A DNA stretch of 64,000 bases. Origin: Chrysoporthe austroafricana (taxonomy: Eukaryota; Ascomycota; Sordariomycetes; Diaporthales; Cryphonectriaceae). The stretch is taken from assembly GCA_001051155.2 (NCBI GenBank), contig JYIP02000005.1:744001-808000 (forward strand), written 5' to 3'. The notes under the pieces are model-generated. The model saw only the letters and a program-made list of their open reading frames with translations. It was not told the DNA's origin and searched no databases. Position numbers and translations under genes: made by a program. Shown here in pieces: positions 1 to 11,179 of the stretch (positions within the stretch are counted from its first letter, which is position 1; every line of letters starts with the position of its first letter).

Positions 1-243
1 TCGGAATGGTTTGGGCGCCCTCTTTGCCAGGATGTCGATGCCTGCGGCTTGCGGGATGTGGATAAAGTCCGGCACACCCTGGAAATGGGCTCACCGTCCC
101 ACAGCCTGGGACGATACTTAGAGGTGCTCGGCCGACTTGTTCCTGAGCTTTCTATTCTCGACCGCTACCATAACTTTCACCGCCACCTAAAGTGTACCTT
201 AGATTGGGCCCAAGCCATCGTTGCTACGGCTAAGCAATATTGA
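1..243 (+). CDS. C-terminal end of an unidentified protein cut by the left edge
   Basis: Frame 1 is open from the first base to a TGA at 241-243, giving 81 codons without a convincing start, so it may be the last exon of a gene lying to the left. The residues are of mixed composition, with a Trp/His-containing end, and do not match a family I know. The next reading frame begins only 55 nt downstream. It could equally be a chance open frame. No function is proposed. Confidence 0.35.
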   Translation, partial: SEWFGRPLCQDVDACGLRDVDKVRHTLEMGSPSHSLGRYLEVLGRLVPELSILDRYHNFHRHLKCTLDWAQAIVATAKQY

Positions 244-298
244 TCATCGATCAGCGGCATCAGACAGTCCACATTATCTCACAGAACCATCCTCGAAA

Positions 299-997
299 AT
301 GTTGTTGAAGAAATTCAGAAAAAGCTTCAAGGTGGAGAAGAAGTATTATACCGAGGAGACGATGGTGATCGAGAGCTATAATCCCTGCGGACAGCGAACT
401 CCAAATCACGGCGCTTTTGCCAGCACCATGTCGTCTCACAGCGGAGGCCGAAGTTCTTGGACCAGTTCTTCGGCATCGGACAGTGGTTATGGAAGCTTCA
501 GCGGCAGCGATTCCCGGACACTCGGCTCACAGTTCGAGGATATACATACTGTGGCATCCCTCCCGCCGCCACCAAGCAGGTGGACCACATATTCGTCCAG
601 TGTCTACTCAGGGGACGCGGACCGGTTTGACAGCCTCGAGCCGATGCCGACCACAGTTGAGGACGAAGAGGAGGATATGTTCGACATGCCCCCGGTTTCG
701 GCGGCAGAATATCACGAAGATCCTTTCGATCTCCCGCCAAGGACGCTGAGCTGTTATTCCAACAACTTCACTGCCAAGTCACGTTTTGCGAGGCTTAACC
801 AGCTTCCGGCCGCAACCCCAAGAGCACTAGTATTGTCGGACAATGTCTTACATGAGAGTGCCGGCACTGAGACGCAAGAGCCCAAGGGAGACTTTAAAGG
901 GAAACGAGGGAAATGGAATCCGAAGGGATCATTGTCAGTGGCAAGGCTGCCTTCTCAGCTCAGGAGGCTATCATTTGGGAAAACAAGCAAAGAATGA
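299..997 (+). CDS. Ser-rich hypothetical protein, 232 aa
   Basis: An uninterrupted frame runs from ATG at 299 to TGA at 995-997. The frame is open upstream of 299, but 299 is the first ATG and is followed by a strongly basic Lys-rich start. The middle (about residues 40-75) is very rich in Ser and Gly, followed by a Pro run, an acidic stretch (EDEEEDMFD) and a basic C-terminus. This order suggests a disordered cytoplasmic or nuclear protein. There is no signal peptide and no membrane helix. I do not recognise the family. Codon use looks coding, but an unseen intron cannot be ruled out. Confidence 0.5.
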   Translation: MLLKKFRKSFKVEKKYYTEETMVIESYNPCGQRTPNHGAFASTMSSHSGGRSSWTSSSASDSGYGSFSGSDSRTLGSQFEDIHTVASLPPPPSRWTTYSSSVYSGDADRFDSLEPMPTTVEDEEEDMFDMPPVSAAEYHEDPFDLPPRTLSCYSNNFTAKSRFARLNQLPAATPRALVLSDNVLHESAGTETQEPKGDFKGKRGKWNPKGSLSVARLPSQLRRLSFGKTSKE

Positions 998-1275
998 AGA
1001 GAGAGATGTGCAAATAGATCATCTGGAGGACAGCTAGATGGGGATTCGTCACTCACTTAAGCGTCTCTGCCTTCGGCTACACACCTGCGTCCCCGAAAGG
1101 AGGTAGACATGTTGAAAGGCATAGAAGCCAGAGCGGCAAGGTAGTAGGCCATTCAAAATCTACATCTTCCAGTTCTGTGTAAATCACCATGGTTACTCAA
1201 TCAAATCTTTCCAAGGGGAGCTCCAAGACATGATATTAGAAACGACTTGATGAGGCTATCAAAGTATCTACCTAC

Positions 1276-1299
1276 CTACCTACCTATCTAGGTAGGTAG
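1276..1299. repeat. CCTA microsatellite forming a perfect hairpin
   Basis: A run of CCTA units (about 1268-1286) is followed directly by the reverse-complement units TAGG. The 11-nt arms 1276-1286 and 1289-1299 pair perfectly around a 2-nt centre. It lies in a non-coding spacer. Confidence 0.8.
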
Positions 1300-1515
1300 A
1301 GTAGACATACCAGCAACCTCCAATCTGACAACTTTTAAGGTTGTCGGAAGTTTTCGTGAGGGATGATTAGAAGAAGCCTAGCTGCTTATACTTGCTTTTG
1401 TCATTGAATTTTGCCATGGGCTGGGAAGTCTGGAAACTCAGGTCGTTTGGTGTCATACAGCCTGCATACAGCTGTCTTCTTACCCACCTAGCTCTCATTC
1501 AAACTCCACTAACCA

Positions 1516-2223
1516 ATGTTACTCCAGATGACAAGCAGATCAGGGAACCATCACCAGACTGGGTGCCTGAGATCACTCGCGGTATCAGACATGTGGTCCA
1601 TAAGCAGGAGGTTATCATATGGGCCGTTTTTGGGTGCAGGGTACGGCTTGACATTCATAAAGACGTTAGCCGGACAACGCGCCTTTCGACCAGCAGCAAT
1701 CGAGGCTGTACAGCAGACCAGAGCGATTATAAAGGCTAGTAAATTTGGCGAATCGAGTTTCAAGGCATCCAGATGGATGAACGACTTCGAGGAGGCTCCC
1801 GATGGCTACAGCAGCTTGAAGAGAGTCTTGCGCATGACGATGGACTGGGTGCTGGAGGACAAGCCCGGCCAATGCCCGAAGGAGGTGCTCCGCCCATTGT
1901 ACAAGCAGAATTATTTTCTCAGGATTAATCCTCTGCACTGCGCTCTGATCAAAAACGACCTGTATCGATCTCTCCATTGGCACGTGGCCACAATTCTCTT
2001 TTTCGTCGTCTCGGCGCTCGCCTACCTCCCGAACCTTGTCCTTGTCAGGCCCTCAGAGCCAGAGCAAGTGGCACCCTTTCGGGGATTCTTCGAAAGATGG
2101 GTGGCAGAGCTGTTCGAGAAGAAGTGCATGCAAGATTGCCGACAAATTGCCACCCCGCGAGGAGGTTGGCGCCAAGAAGGCTTCCCCTGGCGAGACGAAG
2201 AAGCCAGGATGTTATCCTTATAG
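1516..2223 (+). CDS. Doubtful open frame, 235 aa, one hydrophobic helix
   Basis: An ATG at 1516 opens a frame to TAG at 2221-2223. Residues from about 50 to 225 look protein-like, with charged helices and a Cys-containing C-terminus. One hydrophobic stretch of about 20 residues near residue 160 could be a membrane helix. I find no motif. The first 40 residues are less convincing and the true 5' end may use an intron. It may be a degenerate gene. It lies 511 nt upstream of an MFS transporter on the same strand. Confidence 0.25.
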   Translation: MLLQMTSRSGNHHQTGCLRSLAVSDMWSISRRLSYGPFLGAGYGLTFIKTLAGQRAFRPAAIEAVQQTRAIIKASKFGESSFKASRWMNDFEEAPDGYSSLKRVLRMTMDWVLEDKPGQCPKEVLRPLYKQNYFLRINPLHCALIKNDLYRSLHWHVATILFFVVSALAYLPNLVLVRPSEPEQVAPFRGFFERWVAELFEKKCMQDCRQIATPRGGWRQEGFPWRDEEARMLSL

Positions 2224-2734
2224 CAAGATCGGGCTATCAAAATCAACGGAATGGCAATGGTGAGCGCGCTGCGCCAAGGTGTGGGACACGGTGTTGTATT
2301 GCTGTTGGTGGTGACACCCAAGTGCGCTTCCGATTGCTCGAATCGCAGCTGCATCCCGGGTGATGATGCTGTCGATGACTCAGTATAAGGAGCCACGTAT
2401 GTGGGAAGCCGGGCCGGGCGCTGCTTAGGACCGGTCACCGGATCAGACTAAGCATTATACTGAGGATGGCTGCAGAGGCGAGCACAAAAGACTACCATCG
2501 TTTAGCTAGACGCACTGCCGAAGATTTACCGCAAGCGACTGGCGCTACCGGACGCATGTCAACCACCATGACTATCCTTTCCGTGGTGACCAGGCGGTGG
2601 ATAGGTGTCTTTGTCACGGGCATTTGACGACCATGCTGCTTAAATAGTCGAGGCACCGACCCTCAGGCCCTCATCCGTCATCCAGCATACCTCCAGCATT
2701 CCAGCGCCAGCGTCACGCGGCCCCAGCTGTCACC
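2224..2734. promoter_or_regulatory. Spacer and promoter of the MFS gene at 2735
   Basis: No credible coding frame. A TATA-like TTAAATAG lies at about 2640-2647, roughly 90 nt before the ATG, and is followed by a C-rich leader with repeated CCAGC words. Nothing else stands out. Confidence 0.4.
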
Positions 2735-4322
2735 ATGTCAGGCAGCTCCACCATGACGATCGAGCTCGCACAGGCTCCCGTCCACCATCATCCCCTGGAC
2801 GAGCCATCGCCCCTCACCGGCAAGACCTCAGGCCACGAGATAGGGCCGTCGCACCCAGCACGCACACTCGGAAAAGGCACGCCCCCGGACAGCAGCAGGC
2901 CGCCCTCGGTCGATGAGCTCCGAGATGACGTCTCCTCCCTTCCGGCGCCCACCACCGTCGCCCAGCCCCTGGAGCGCTGGAATCACCCCCGCGGCAACAC
3001 GCCGCGCGTGTTCGCGGCCTTCTGGTCGCTCATGGTGATGGGGCTGTCGGACAGCGGCTACGGAGCCCTGATCCCCTACATGGGGCCCTACTACGACCTC
3101 TCGTACACACTCGTCTCGCTCATCTTCCTCAGCCCGTTCGTCGGCTACACGCTGTCCGCGATCCTGAACAACTCAATCCACACGCGCTTCGGCCAGCGCG
3201 GTGTCGCGATGCTGTGCGGCGGCTGCCACCTGGTCGCCTACACCATCGCCTCCCAGCACCCGCCCTACCCGGCGCTCGTCATCGTCTACATGCTCGCCGG
3301 TTTCGGCAACGGGATCGGCGACGCGGTAAGCAAGCCAGATGGCGCTCCTTCTCGTGGCCGTGAAGTTCCGTTCGCTAACCCGGTGTGTGTATATATATAT
3401 ATATAGGCCTGGAATGCCTACGTCGGTGCGATGGCCAACGCGAATGAGGTGCTCGGGGTCATGCACGCGTTCTACGGGCTCGGCGGGGTGCTCGGGCCGT
3501 TGATCGCGACGTCCATGATCACGAAGCTCGGTCTCCAGTGGAACGAGTACTACTACGTGATGATCGCGGTGGCCGGGGTGGAGACTGCCGTGCTGGTCTC
3601 GGCGTTCTGGTCGGTGACGGGGAGGGTGTTCAGGGAGAAGCACCCGAAGACGACGGCCGGGACCCAGGGCAAGTCGCGCATGCACGAGGCGTTGGTGCAG
3701 ATGCCGGCTGCGAGGGTGTCGTGGCTCTGTGCGGTGTTTCTGCTGTGCTACGTGGGCGTGGAGGTCGCGCTGGGTGGGTGGATCGTCACGTTCATGATCG
3801 ACGTACGCAGCGGCCCGGCTTTTGCGAGCGGTATGACGGCCACGGGGTTCTGGCTGGGCCTGACCATGGGGCGGGTGATCTTGGGTTTTGTGACGCCCAG
3901 GCTGGGTGAGAGGTTGGCGCTCATGGTACATCCGCCCTCTTTCGCCTTCACCGAGAACACCTCAAACTGACTGTGCCCAGATCTACCTCCCCGCCGCCAT
4001 GGCCCTCGAGCTCCTCTTCTGGCTTGTCCCCCAATTCATCGTCTCAGCCGTAGCAGTGTCGCTTGTGGGGTTTTTCCTGGGGCCTCTCTTCCCGGCCGCT
4101 ATAGTCGCGGCCACCAAGTCTCTGCCCAAGCATCTCCACGTCAGCACCATCGGTTTTGCCGCTGCTTTTGGATGTGGGGGCGGAGCTGTGCTCCCGTTTG
4201 CGGTCGGTGCCATTGCGCAGGCCAAGGGCGTCGGCGTCTTGCAACCCATCACCCTGGTGTTGCTAGGTGTCCAGCTCTTGCTGTGGCTGGCACTACCGAA
4301 GTTCAGCAAGAAGAATGAGTAG
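2735..4322 (+). CDS. MFS transporter, 483 aa, three exons
   Basis: Exons 2735-3325, 3407-3925 and 3981-4322 join in phase 0. Intron 1 begins GTAAG and ends in a TATATATATAG tract; intron 2 begins GTACA. The product has a hydrophilic N-terminus of about 90 residues, then about a dozen hydrophobic segments. Around the first junction it carries the Gly/Asn-rich GFGNGIGDA - WNAYVGAMANANE - HAFYGLGGVLGPL pattern typical of the fungal fucose-permease-like / Bsc6-like MFS branch. The substrate cannot be read from sequence; sugars or small metabolites are family-level guesses. It should act in the plasma or vacuolar membrane. Joining the exons removes all in-frame stops. Confidence 0.85.
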
Positions 4323-5445
4323 GCAAGGGCAACTCGATGAGAGACAAGAATCGATTCGAATTTGATCTATAAGATAAGCCTTGGTGTCCCTGTCGGGCCC
4401 GTGACAGGTAGCAATGGACACGGGCTCCTGCCAGCGCCGTAAACTTACGCGACCTTGAGCTCGCCAAGGCACTGCAGCCGGTGATGTACATTAAGGAGGG
4501 TGAGGCCTATCAGATATGCGGAAGATGCTCCATCGCCATGGTCCTCAAGCTCTTGTAGCTTGTCCTTAGTCCATTGTTTCAGTTGCGGCAGTTTGTTGCC
4601 CACCATGGCAAGACTAAAGCCGTATTTTGAGACCCGAGGAAGTACCCGAACGGGGCGAATGCTTGCAAATATACATTCTTGACGGCGGCAACCCTTTTTT
4701 TATAGTCCGCTACCAGGGCCGACTTAGAGCCTGGCAAATGCCGCTCGCTGAGGTCACTCGCAATAGCATTTTCCCAAGAGACTACCTCCATTGGATAATT
4801 TCAACTGTGTTGATTTGAAGCTTGGCGAACGTAGGGTTTGTCATCACTAAGCCTTCTGTAGTAATGTGTCCGACGTTATAAACTGCGTTAAGGTTTTCAG
4901 ATGGCACGATGACCACCACTTGACGCCGTTCAGCATCCATATCAACAATTACATGCAGGCTATCCAGGTGTGAATGCTCGCCAACCTGGTGGTTCAGTCC
5001 GCGAAGACAATTTCAGATCCTAAGGATCAGGACACCAGCTGGTGCTTGTGGGACTATATCTTCGCTATGCCAAGCCTGCGGCCATTTTGGCGTGGACTTG
5101 TGGTCATTGTCAACACTTGCATCCAACAGGCTTGCGTCAAGAACTTCATCAGTACGTTCATAAAGACCTATATAGGTCATGACGGGAGGGTTACAGACGC
5201 CACACTTTCCTAGGAGGATATTGGGAGCTAGAAACAGATAAACACTCGTTCTCGGATTACTTGGTAGGGCAAATTATTATGTCAACACATGCACGCTGAA
5301 GTTGTGACGCCAAGCTTGTTCCTAGCGACTTTATAATCGCGAGATAATGATTAATTTATTTATTGCTGGCACCTTGTACCCGAACTCGGAGCAGCCGGTA
5401 GTGACAGGTAGCAGTCTAACTTTTTACAAGAAGGTCTGTAAGCGT
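4323..5445. other. Spacer without a recognisable gene
   Basis: Short open frames here (all under 80 codons) lack motifs and splice support. Composition becomes more AT-rich after about 4800. It separates two convergent genes, the MFS gene on plus and the amine oxidase on minus, so both 3' UTRs must lie inside it. Confidence 0.5.
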
Positions 5446-8036
5446 CTAGACAATCGAGTCCGTCTCATAGTACCAGTCATTAGGGTCATAGGGGAACTTG
5501 CGGACCACCACGTCGCCGGTGTAGTCCCAGAAGTTCGCCTCCTGCGCGCTATAGTCGAGCTCGCAGGTGCCGGACGTCTCCTTCTGGCCAAAGGTGTCGA
5601 CCGCGGTCGTGGTGCCGTTCGAGTACTCGATGCGCACCATGTTGACGGTGCTGCGGCTCTGGTCGATCTTGAAGTAGTTGCTGGGCATGAACTGGACGCC
5701 CGAGTGGGCGGTGGTGAAGACTGTGTTGGGGAGATCGCCGGTGTGGGGGACTGCATTGCCACAAAGTCAGCTATATTTTCGCTCACCACACGGGCTACGA
5801 GGGGGTTTCTCTTACCGTGGTGCATTCCCAGGTTGAACCAGACCACCAGGTCCTCCTGCTCCAGGCTCTCCCCGTCAAAGAAGTCGGCAAAGTTCACCGG
5901 CGGGTCGTGCACGTCCTGGCTGTTGTAGGCGTGCGCCGACTTGGGCTCGGTATCCTTCTGCCGGGTGAACTGGACATCATACTCCGCCCAGTGCGCCGCA
6001 TTGACTACGTTGCTGCTGTTCTGCACGGTCAGGTGCGCGGTGCCGGTGTACGGCAGCACGCGGTAGCCCCGCATCTCGCCGTAGTCGTTCTTCTCGTCCT
6101 GGTTGACGACGATGATCTGGGTGAGCGAGTTGGTGTCCCAGTTCAGGCGGCCCTCGTCCTCGCTCTCGATAAACTTGCGGGTGAGCTTCATGGTGTTGCG
6201 CGTCTTGTTGCCGGACCAGGGGTAGGTGGTCGTGACGGGGGTGTTGCTCATGAGCTGGACCGAGTTAGCGGTGCCGAGGATGTCGAAGTCGGCCTTGAAG
6301 TTAAGCACGTGGTCGTGCATCGAGCCCGAGAGGAAGTCGTGGATCTGGAAGCCGTAGTCCTGGTTCTGGGCGAAGTAGGCGGACTGGATGTATCCCGACG
6401 CCCGCACCTCGACGGCGATGGACCCGTCCATGAAGAAGGTGTAGGTGAACATGTAGTCATAGTTGCCGACGGTCGAGACGGAGCGGACGGAGAAGTACGT
6501 GTTCTTAGTGACGGCGACGTACTGGCTGGTAGAGTGGCGCTGGATGGGGAAATCGGCGTCGTACTCAAACAGACAGATGCTGTTGATGTGAGTGTGCACG
6601 GTCTCGGAGACGTAGAACGTGCTGTTCAGGTAGGTGGAGTACGACGGGCAGTCATATCCGGACACCAGCTCGAAGGCGTAGGGGCCAAAGCCGTAGTAGG
6701 TGTCCAGGTACGACGTGCCGGACTGAACGGGGTCGTTTCCGGCGTAGTGGGCGAGGGCCTCGTTCAGCGCGAGCTCGTAGATGAGCCGCTCGCCCTTGTA
6801 CTTGATGTCATGGAGAGAGATGCCGGTGTCCCGGGAGAAACCGATGTAGAAGCTGAAGTCCATCCACTCCACGTACTTCTGCTCAGAGTCAACGGAGAAG
6901 CGGTTTCCAGCGGGCGCGACGGAGGTCGGCGGGTAAAGAACATCCATCGGCAGGATGGGACCCTGCTGGTCGCTCGAGGCCCAAGATCCCTCGACGTTGG
7001 CTCCGTTCTTGACGAAGCCCTCGCTCCAGTAGGCAGTGCGGAAGTCCTCGGTGGTCTCGTAGAAGATGTCGTTGTACAGCCAACCCTCAAGCTTCCACTG
7101 GCTAGGATCCCGGCCAGTGACATCGGACTTGAAGAACAGTCCCAGGGGAAGCAGGGTCTCGGCGTCGAACTGGTCCGTGGGATAGTTCCAGAAGGTGTCC
7201 CAGCGGACGATGCGCCCATCATCCTGCCACAGAGGGTCGATACCCCAAATGTCCAAGGTGTCGTTGTCCAAGCCGAGCGCAGTGCCGTTCCACAGGTCAA
7301 GGGTGATGTCGGCGATGGAGGCACTGATGGGATACAGCCAGTCCGTGTACAGGGCGTCGTCGTCATCCGCACCGAGGTTTTGTACCTTTCCATCGTTCTT
7401 CTTAGTCAAGGGGTAAGTCAGAGGCGCCCATGAGACAGTGGCGTTGTCGATTGGGACTGGCCCGACTATCAAGTCTTGATAGTAAGGCTCGTCAGTTGCC
7501 CGCATATCGAGGACGACCTTGGCCCACTTGGTTGGGACCGTGGAGTTCCCATCAATATAGGCCAGGGCATCTGTCTTGTTTGGCTGGATGGCCTCCACAA
7601 GAATGCTATAGTTGTTGTTAGCTATCTTTGTTCTAACAGAATGGGGACATAACTATACTCACACTGTGTTGTCCCACGCGGTGGCCTCGTCAGAAACAGT
7701 CAGATTGAACTCCTCCTGTGCGAACAGCCATGCGACGACGCCAGCAGCGTCAGCGTCATCCAGCTGGTCCCACACGTTCTGCTTCGGAGCCGTGATCTCC
7801 ACAGCCGCGGCGCCGGCACATGACGACGTCTCATTGCGAGGGGCCAGCTTGCTCAGGTTGGTATCTCTCTTGCCTTTCAGCATGTTGGAGATGGCCTTCC
7901 GTCCGTGACCCTTCCGGACCCATGATGACTTGGGCTCGGGAGACGGCCGGGCTAGCACGCCCTCTGCCAGCAGCCCGAGGGTTGCCAGAGAGATTGTGAC
8001 AGCCGAGCCGGCCGATACAGAATTTGAGAGCCTCAT
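5446..8036 (-). CDS. Secreted copper amine oxidase, 822 aa, three exons
   Basis: Exons (coding order) 8036-7663, 7605-5816 and 5750-5446; introns begin GTGAGT and GTAAGA and the frame closes exactly at 822 residues. The ATG at 8036 starts a signal peptide; an in-frame GTG 12 nt earlier is ignored. Copper amine oxidases convert primary amines to aldehydes, releasing ammonia and hydrogen peroxide, with copper and a topaquinone made from a Tyr. That Tyr is seen in TVGNYD (Tyr about 507). Copper ligands are the HDH pair (His about 555 and 557) and the His before VPHTGDLP at the second intron (about 721). Several Asn-X-Ser/Thr sites fit a secreted glycoprotein. The preferred amine is unknown. A likely role is use of amine nitrogen or extracellular peroxide supply. 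Confidence 0.93.
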
Positions 8037-8144
8037 GATGGTTGTCACTTCTCGTTGCCAAGCACAGCTGGTAGCCTGCCTAGGAGGTTGTCAAGAGGTG
8101 AGGAGCTCTCAAGGACAAGATACCGCCTCGGGAAACATCGTGGC

Positions 8145-8152
8145 TATTTATC
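8145..8152 (-). promoter_or_regulatory. TATA-like element of the amine oxidase gene
   Basis: GATAAATA on the minus strand lies about 109 nt upstream of the ATG at 8036, at a normal distance for a fungal TATA element. Confidence 0.4.
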
Positions 8153-9531
8153 AAGACGTCTTAGACGACATATTAGTCGTGAGCAAGGCACCCCTCGAGA
8201 GAACAACACAACGCCTCCCTGTCTCCGAGGCGCCTCGCCTCGAGCAGCAATAGAAGCGCAACCCCACACTAGAAGTTCTTATTACCTCGAAGATCGACAG
8301 CATGATGAAGGTCTTGGCCCTATCATAGCGGACCAGGAAATGCACCAGCGGGGCTACCCGGCCGGTCCTCCCTATGCAGGTATAGGTTTGCATTAGGCTC
8401 GGTGATTAGGCTGCGAGGCTGGTGAACCGCAGCGAGCTGCGATGCGGTAGACTGTGTCACCACGGACGGCCCTGCCGGTGATATCGGCGGCAGAGCCAAG
8501 TGCGGTGTAGCCACACGCAGGGACGACATCGGGGAGAGTTCTGGCAGACGGGGGAAGATAGGATGGGCCGGGGGAGAGATGTGGAGCCGTCAAGATAAGC
8601 CGGCCTGATGAGGATTCGCTATTTCGGATCTCTCCGGTGGCCAGGAGGACACCAGCACGTGCCCGGATCCTCGGGTCAGAGAAACATACCAGCAGCCTTG
8701 GCCGGCAGGACAGGGGGGTCCTGAAGACAAGATAGCAGGATCTATTAGCCTGGAAGGGTATCGGCTAGACCTTCCAGGACGGCATAGTGCTGTAACGGTG
8801 CAATCGAGGGGACGAACACCGGAGCGTCGGGTATTCAATTCGACACTCTGGGCATCCAAGTCTCTGGCCTCCTGCCGGCGAAATCGTAAGCCGCCAGCTT
8901 GATGGCGCCTAGGCAAGCGGCTGCTCAGAGGCTTCGCCGGTATAGTATGCTGTAATACGCTCCCAAGTTGGTCTGTCACGCAAGCGAGGCTGTCGAGGGG
9001 AACGGCGGCCAACAGGGCGCACATTTACAGATAGGACGGCGTATTATTCGAGGTGGGGCCAGGCATAATTGTTCATACCCCAGGTTTTCGAGGTTGGGGA
9101 GCTGCAGGTGCAGTGGCACAGAGCTTATATGACGTGAGCCAGGTCCAGGGTCCAGGGTGCGTTCAGTCATCAAATGACGACAAGGGATGGAGATCAGATA
9201 AACAGGCTCTCAGGTCTGAGGTCCTGATCACAGTACTAAGCGACTTCCGAGGCGGCGGCCTGAGAAGCGTTTTTCAGCCTCTCCATGTTCGTTAACCGAG
9301 GCCCGTAAACCCTCCCAGGAAGACGGCGTTAAGCAATTGAGGCAACATAGCATGGCAGGAGATAGCAGCGGCATGGCTAGCATGAGATTGACGTCGTCTG
9401 GGCCTCAGCGGCTCAATAGCTTCACGCTAAGTCCCATATCGCTAGGTCCACCCGGCAGTCTTATCAGTGACAGGTCAGATATGCAGTGTGCCAGCTTCCT
9501 CTGAGCTCTGGATCGCCGAGGCCGTTATCCT

Positions 9532-9566
9532 GTGGGCTTTGGGCCTTGGGCCTTGGGTCTTGGGCT
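9532..9566. repeat. Five imperfect TTGGGCC tandem units
   Basis: The heptamer TTGGGCC repeats in direct tandem with single-base changes (TGGGCT, TTGGGCC, TTGGGCC, TTGGGTC, TTGGGCT). It is a short minisatellite in non-coding DNA. Confidence 0.7.
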
Positions 9567-11179
9567 CGAGGCAACCGAGTATACGGACAGGCTGTGCGGT
9601 ATTATCCAGGACAAGCGGCGGGGAACGCGAACCGGCAATGTGGAGAGATGATGCCTTTATTCGACACATGTGACACTCACTCAATTAGGGCTGACTTTCA
9701 AAATATGTTATCCTATTTCTATGAGGTTATTGCTTACCGTGATGGTGTGACCACCTGGGCAGTCCCTTGGCAGCGCCGCTGACAGGTAATCACTATTTTC
9801 TACGATGGATTTATGAGCTGTCACTGCGGCGAGTCGCTGAGCCGACAAGCCGTGACCGTCAAGACGTTACACAAACTCCTTGGTGAAGAGTCGATGAACC
9901 TAATTCTGGTGCAGTAACGGAAGGGAGTTGCCCAGTCCGGGTCGTGCGCTGAGGACAATATTCAGTACGGTGGTAGCATGGGAGATATGTTCTTACAATA
10001 TCAGTCCTAGAGCTAGTCTCGAACTATAGCCCGCTTCGCTATCACAGGAATTTCTCTGGCTTTCCCCACTGCTTCCCTTTAATATCGGAATAACTCACCT
10101 AAAAGGGTCCCACCCGCGTGGTAACTAAGCATGTTTTCTCTTTCGACGGGCTACGAATACGAGTCTACCTTGTGTTTTTTCCTGTTTTTTTTTTTCCTTT
10201 AAAAAAAATCCATAGATGTTCGTTTAGACTACTATCTCTAGGTCAGGCCTAGCTCCTGGGTCCTGTAATTATCGGGATCATGTTCCCCTTGAGTTGAGAT
10301 AACTTCCCATGATGGGCATGAAAACATCGTCTCCATTTGATATTCAACCAGGATGATAACTAGGAGACAACATCTCTTATGTCAGACTTCTATTCAAGGT
10401 TCATTCGTTGATCGAAAGTTCGTTCTCTGAACCGTAAACAGCCAGGTAGGTAGCCAGAAGCCTCCGCACACCATAATTCCAACAACTCTTGTGATGGACT
10501 ACTTACAAACTCAGGTCGTTTGGCCTTTGACCTTGCCCTTCGACCACACACTATCATAGTGCGATACACCTGACTGAATGTTTCGATACTCGCCTTCAGA
10601 ATGATGTCGTGTAGTGATCAGAACGCCAACTATCTCCCTCGCCGTGTCGACGACCATGCGTCCTTCCCCCACAATAAAGGCATCTATTATGAATCCACCA
10701 ACAACCTCTCCCCACGAGCTCGGATCTTGTGTGATTTGATGCAGTAGTCCAAATACTCGCCACCCACCTCCTGGATCCGGCTATGAACTAGTTGCAGGAG
10801 GCCCGATGCGATCGGAAGGACCCGACTGGGAGAGAACTCTGGTACCGTTGGCCGTGGGCCCTCATCGGGCCCTTTGTTGATGCAGCCAAGTCCTGCACAT
10901 GCGAGTTCCCGCTGCATTAGGAGCGGATGACTAGCCTATACTACTGTCCTTTACGTGGAAAGCGAGTGGCTGGGTCATTCGTGTGTATCCGGGAATGGTT
11001 GGTACTACTCTGTGGTGATCCGCACGCACCCTGTTCCCCCCCCCCCCTTTTTTTCTTTTGTGATCCAGGCCAAAAATGGTTCATGGACAGGGCCGTGACA
11101 GCGAGGGAGGCACCAAACGGATCACGAGCGGTGGACAAGGCTTGTCCTGCCTTGATTTGATATTTTCGTACCGAAATCT

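Larger units (their letters stand above)
8037..11179. other. Long spacer with no convincing gene
   Basis: About 3.1 kb. The open frames here (longest 144 codons, 8590-9024 minus) have no motifs, no signal peptide and no splice-supported extension. It contains a TTGGGCC-type tandem repeat (9532-9566), T and A homopolymers near 10180-10210 and a C run near 11037-11047. The first 200 nt carry the amine oxidase promoter. I searched it for a short secreted repeat-containing peptide that could be a RiPP precursor and saw none. Confidence 0.5.

Noticed and set aside
5817..7433. 538-codon plus-strand open frame opposite the amine oxidase
   Set aside because: It is an exact shadow of the strongly supported minus-strand gene. 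Its Val/Gly/Asp-rich composition is what GC-biased third codon positions give on the opposite strand. It has no motif.
9711..9775. Stretch with GAGGTTATT...GATGGTGTGACCACCTGGG resembling the 3' half of 5S rRNA
   Set aside because: The 5' half and internal promoter order of 5S rRNA are missing, and the match is patchy. At most it is an old relic.
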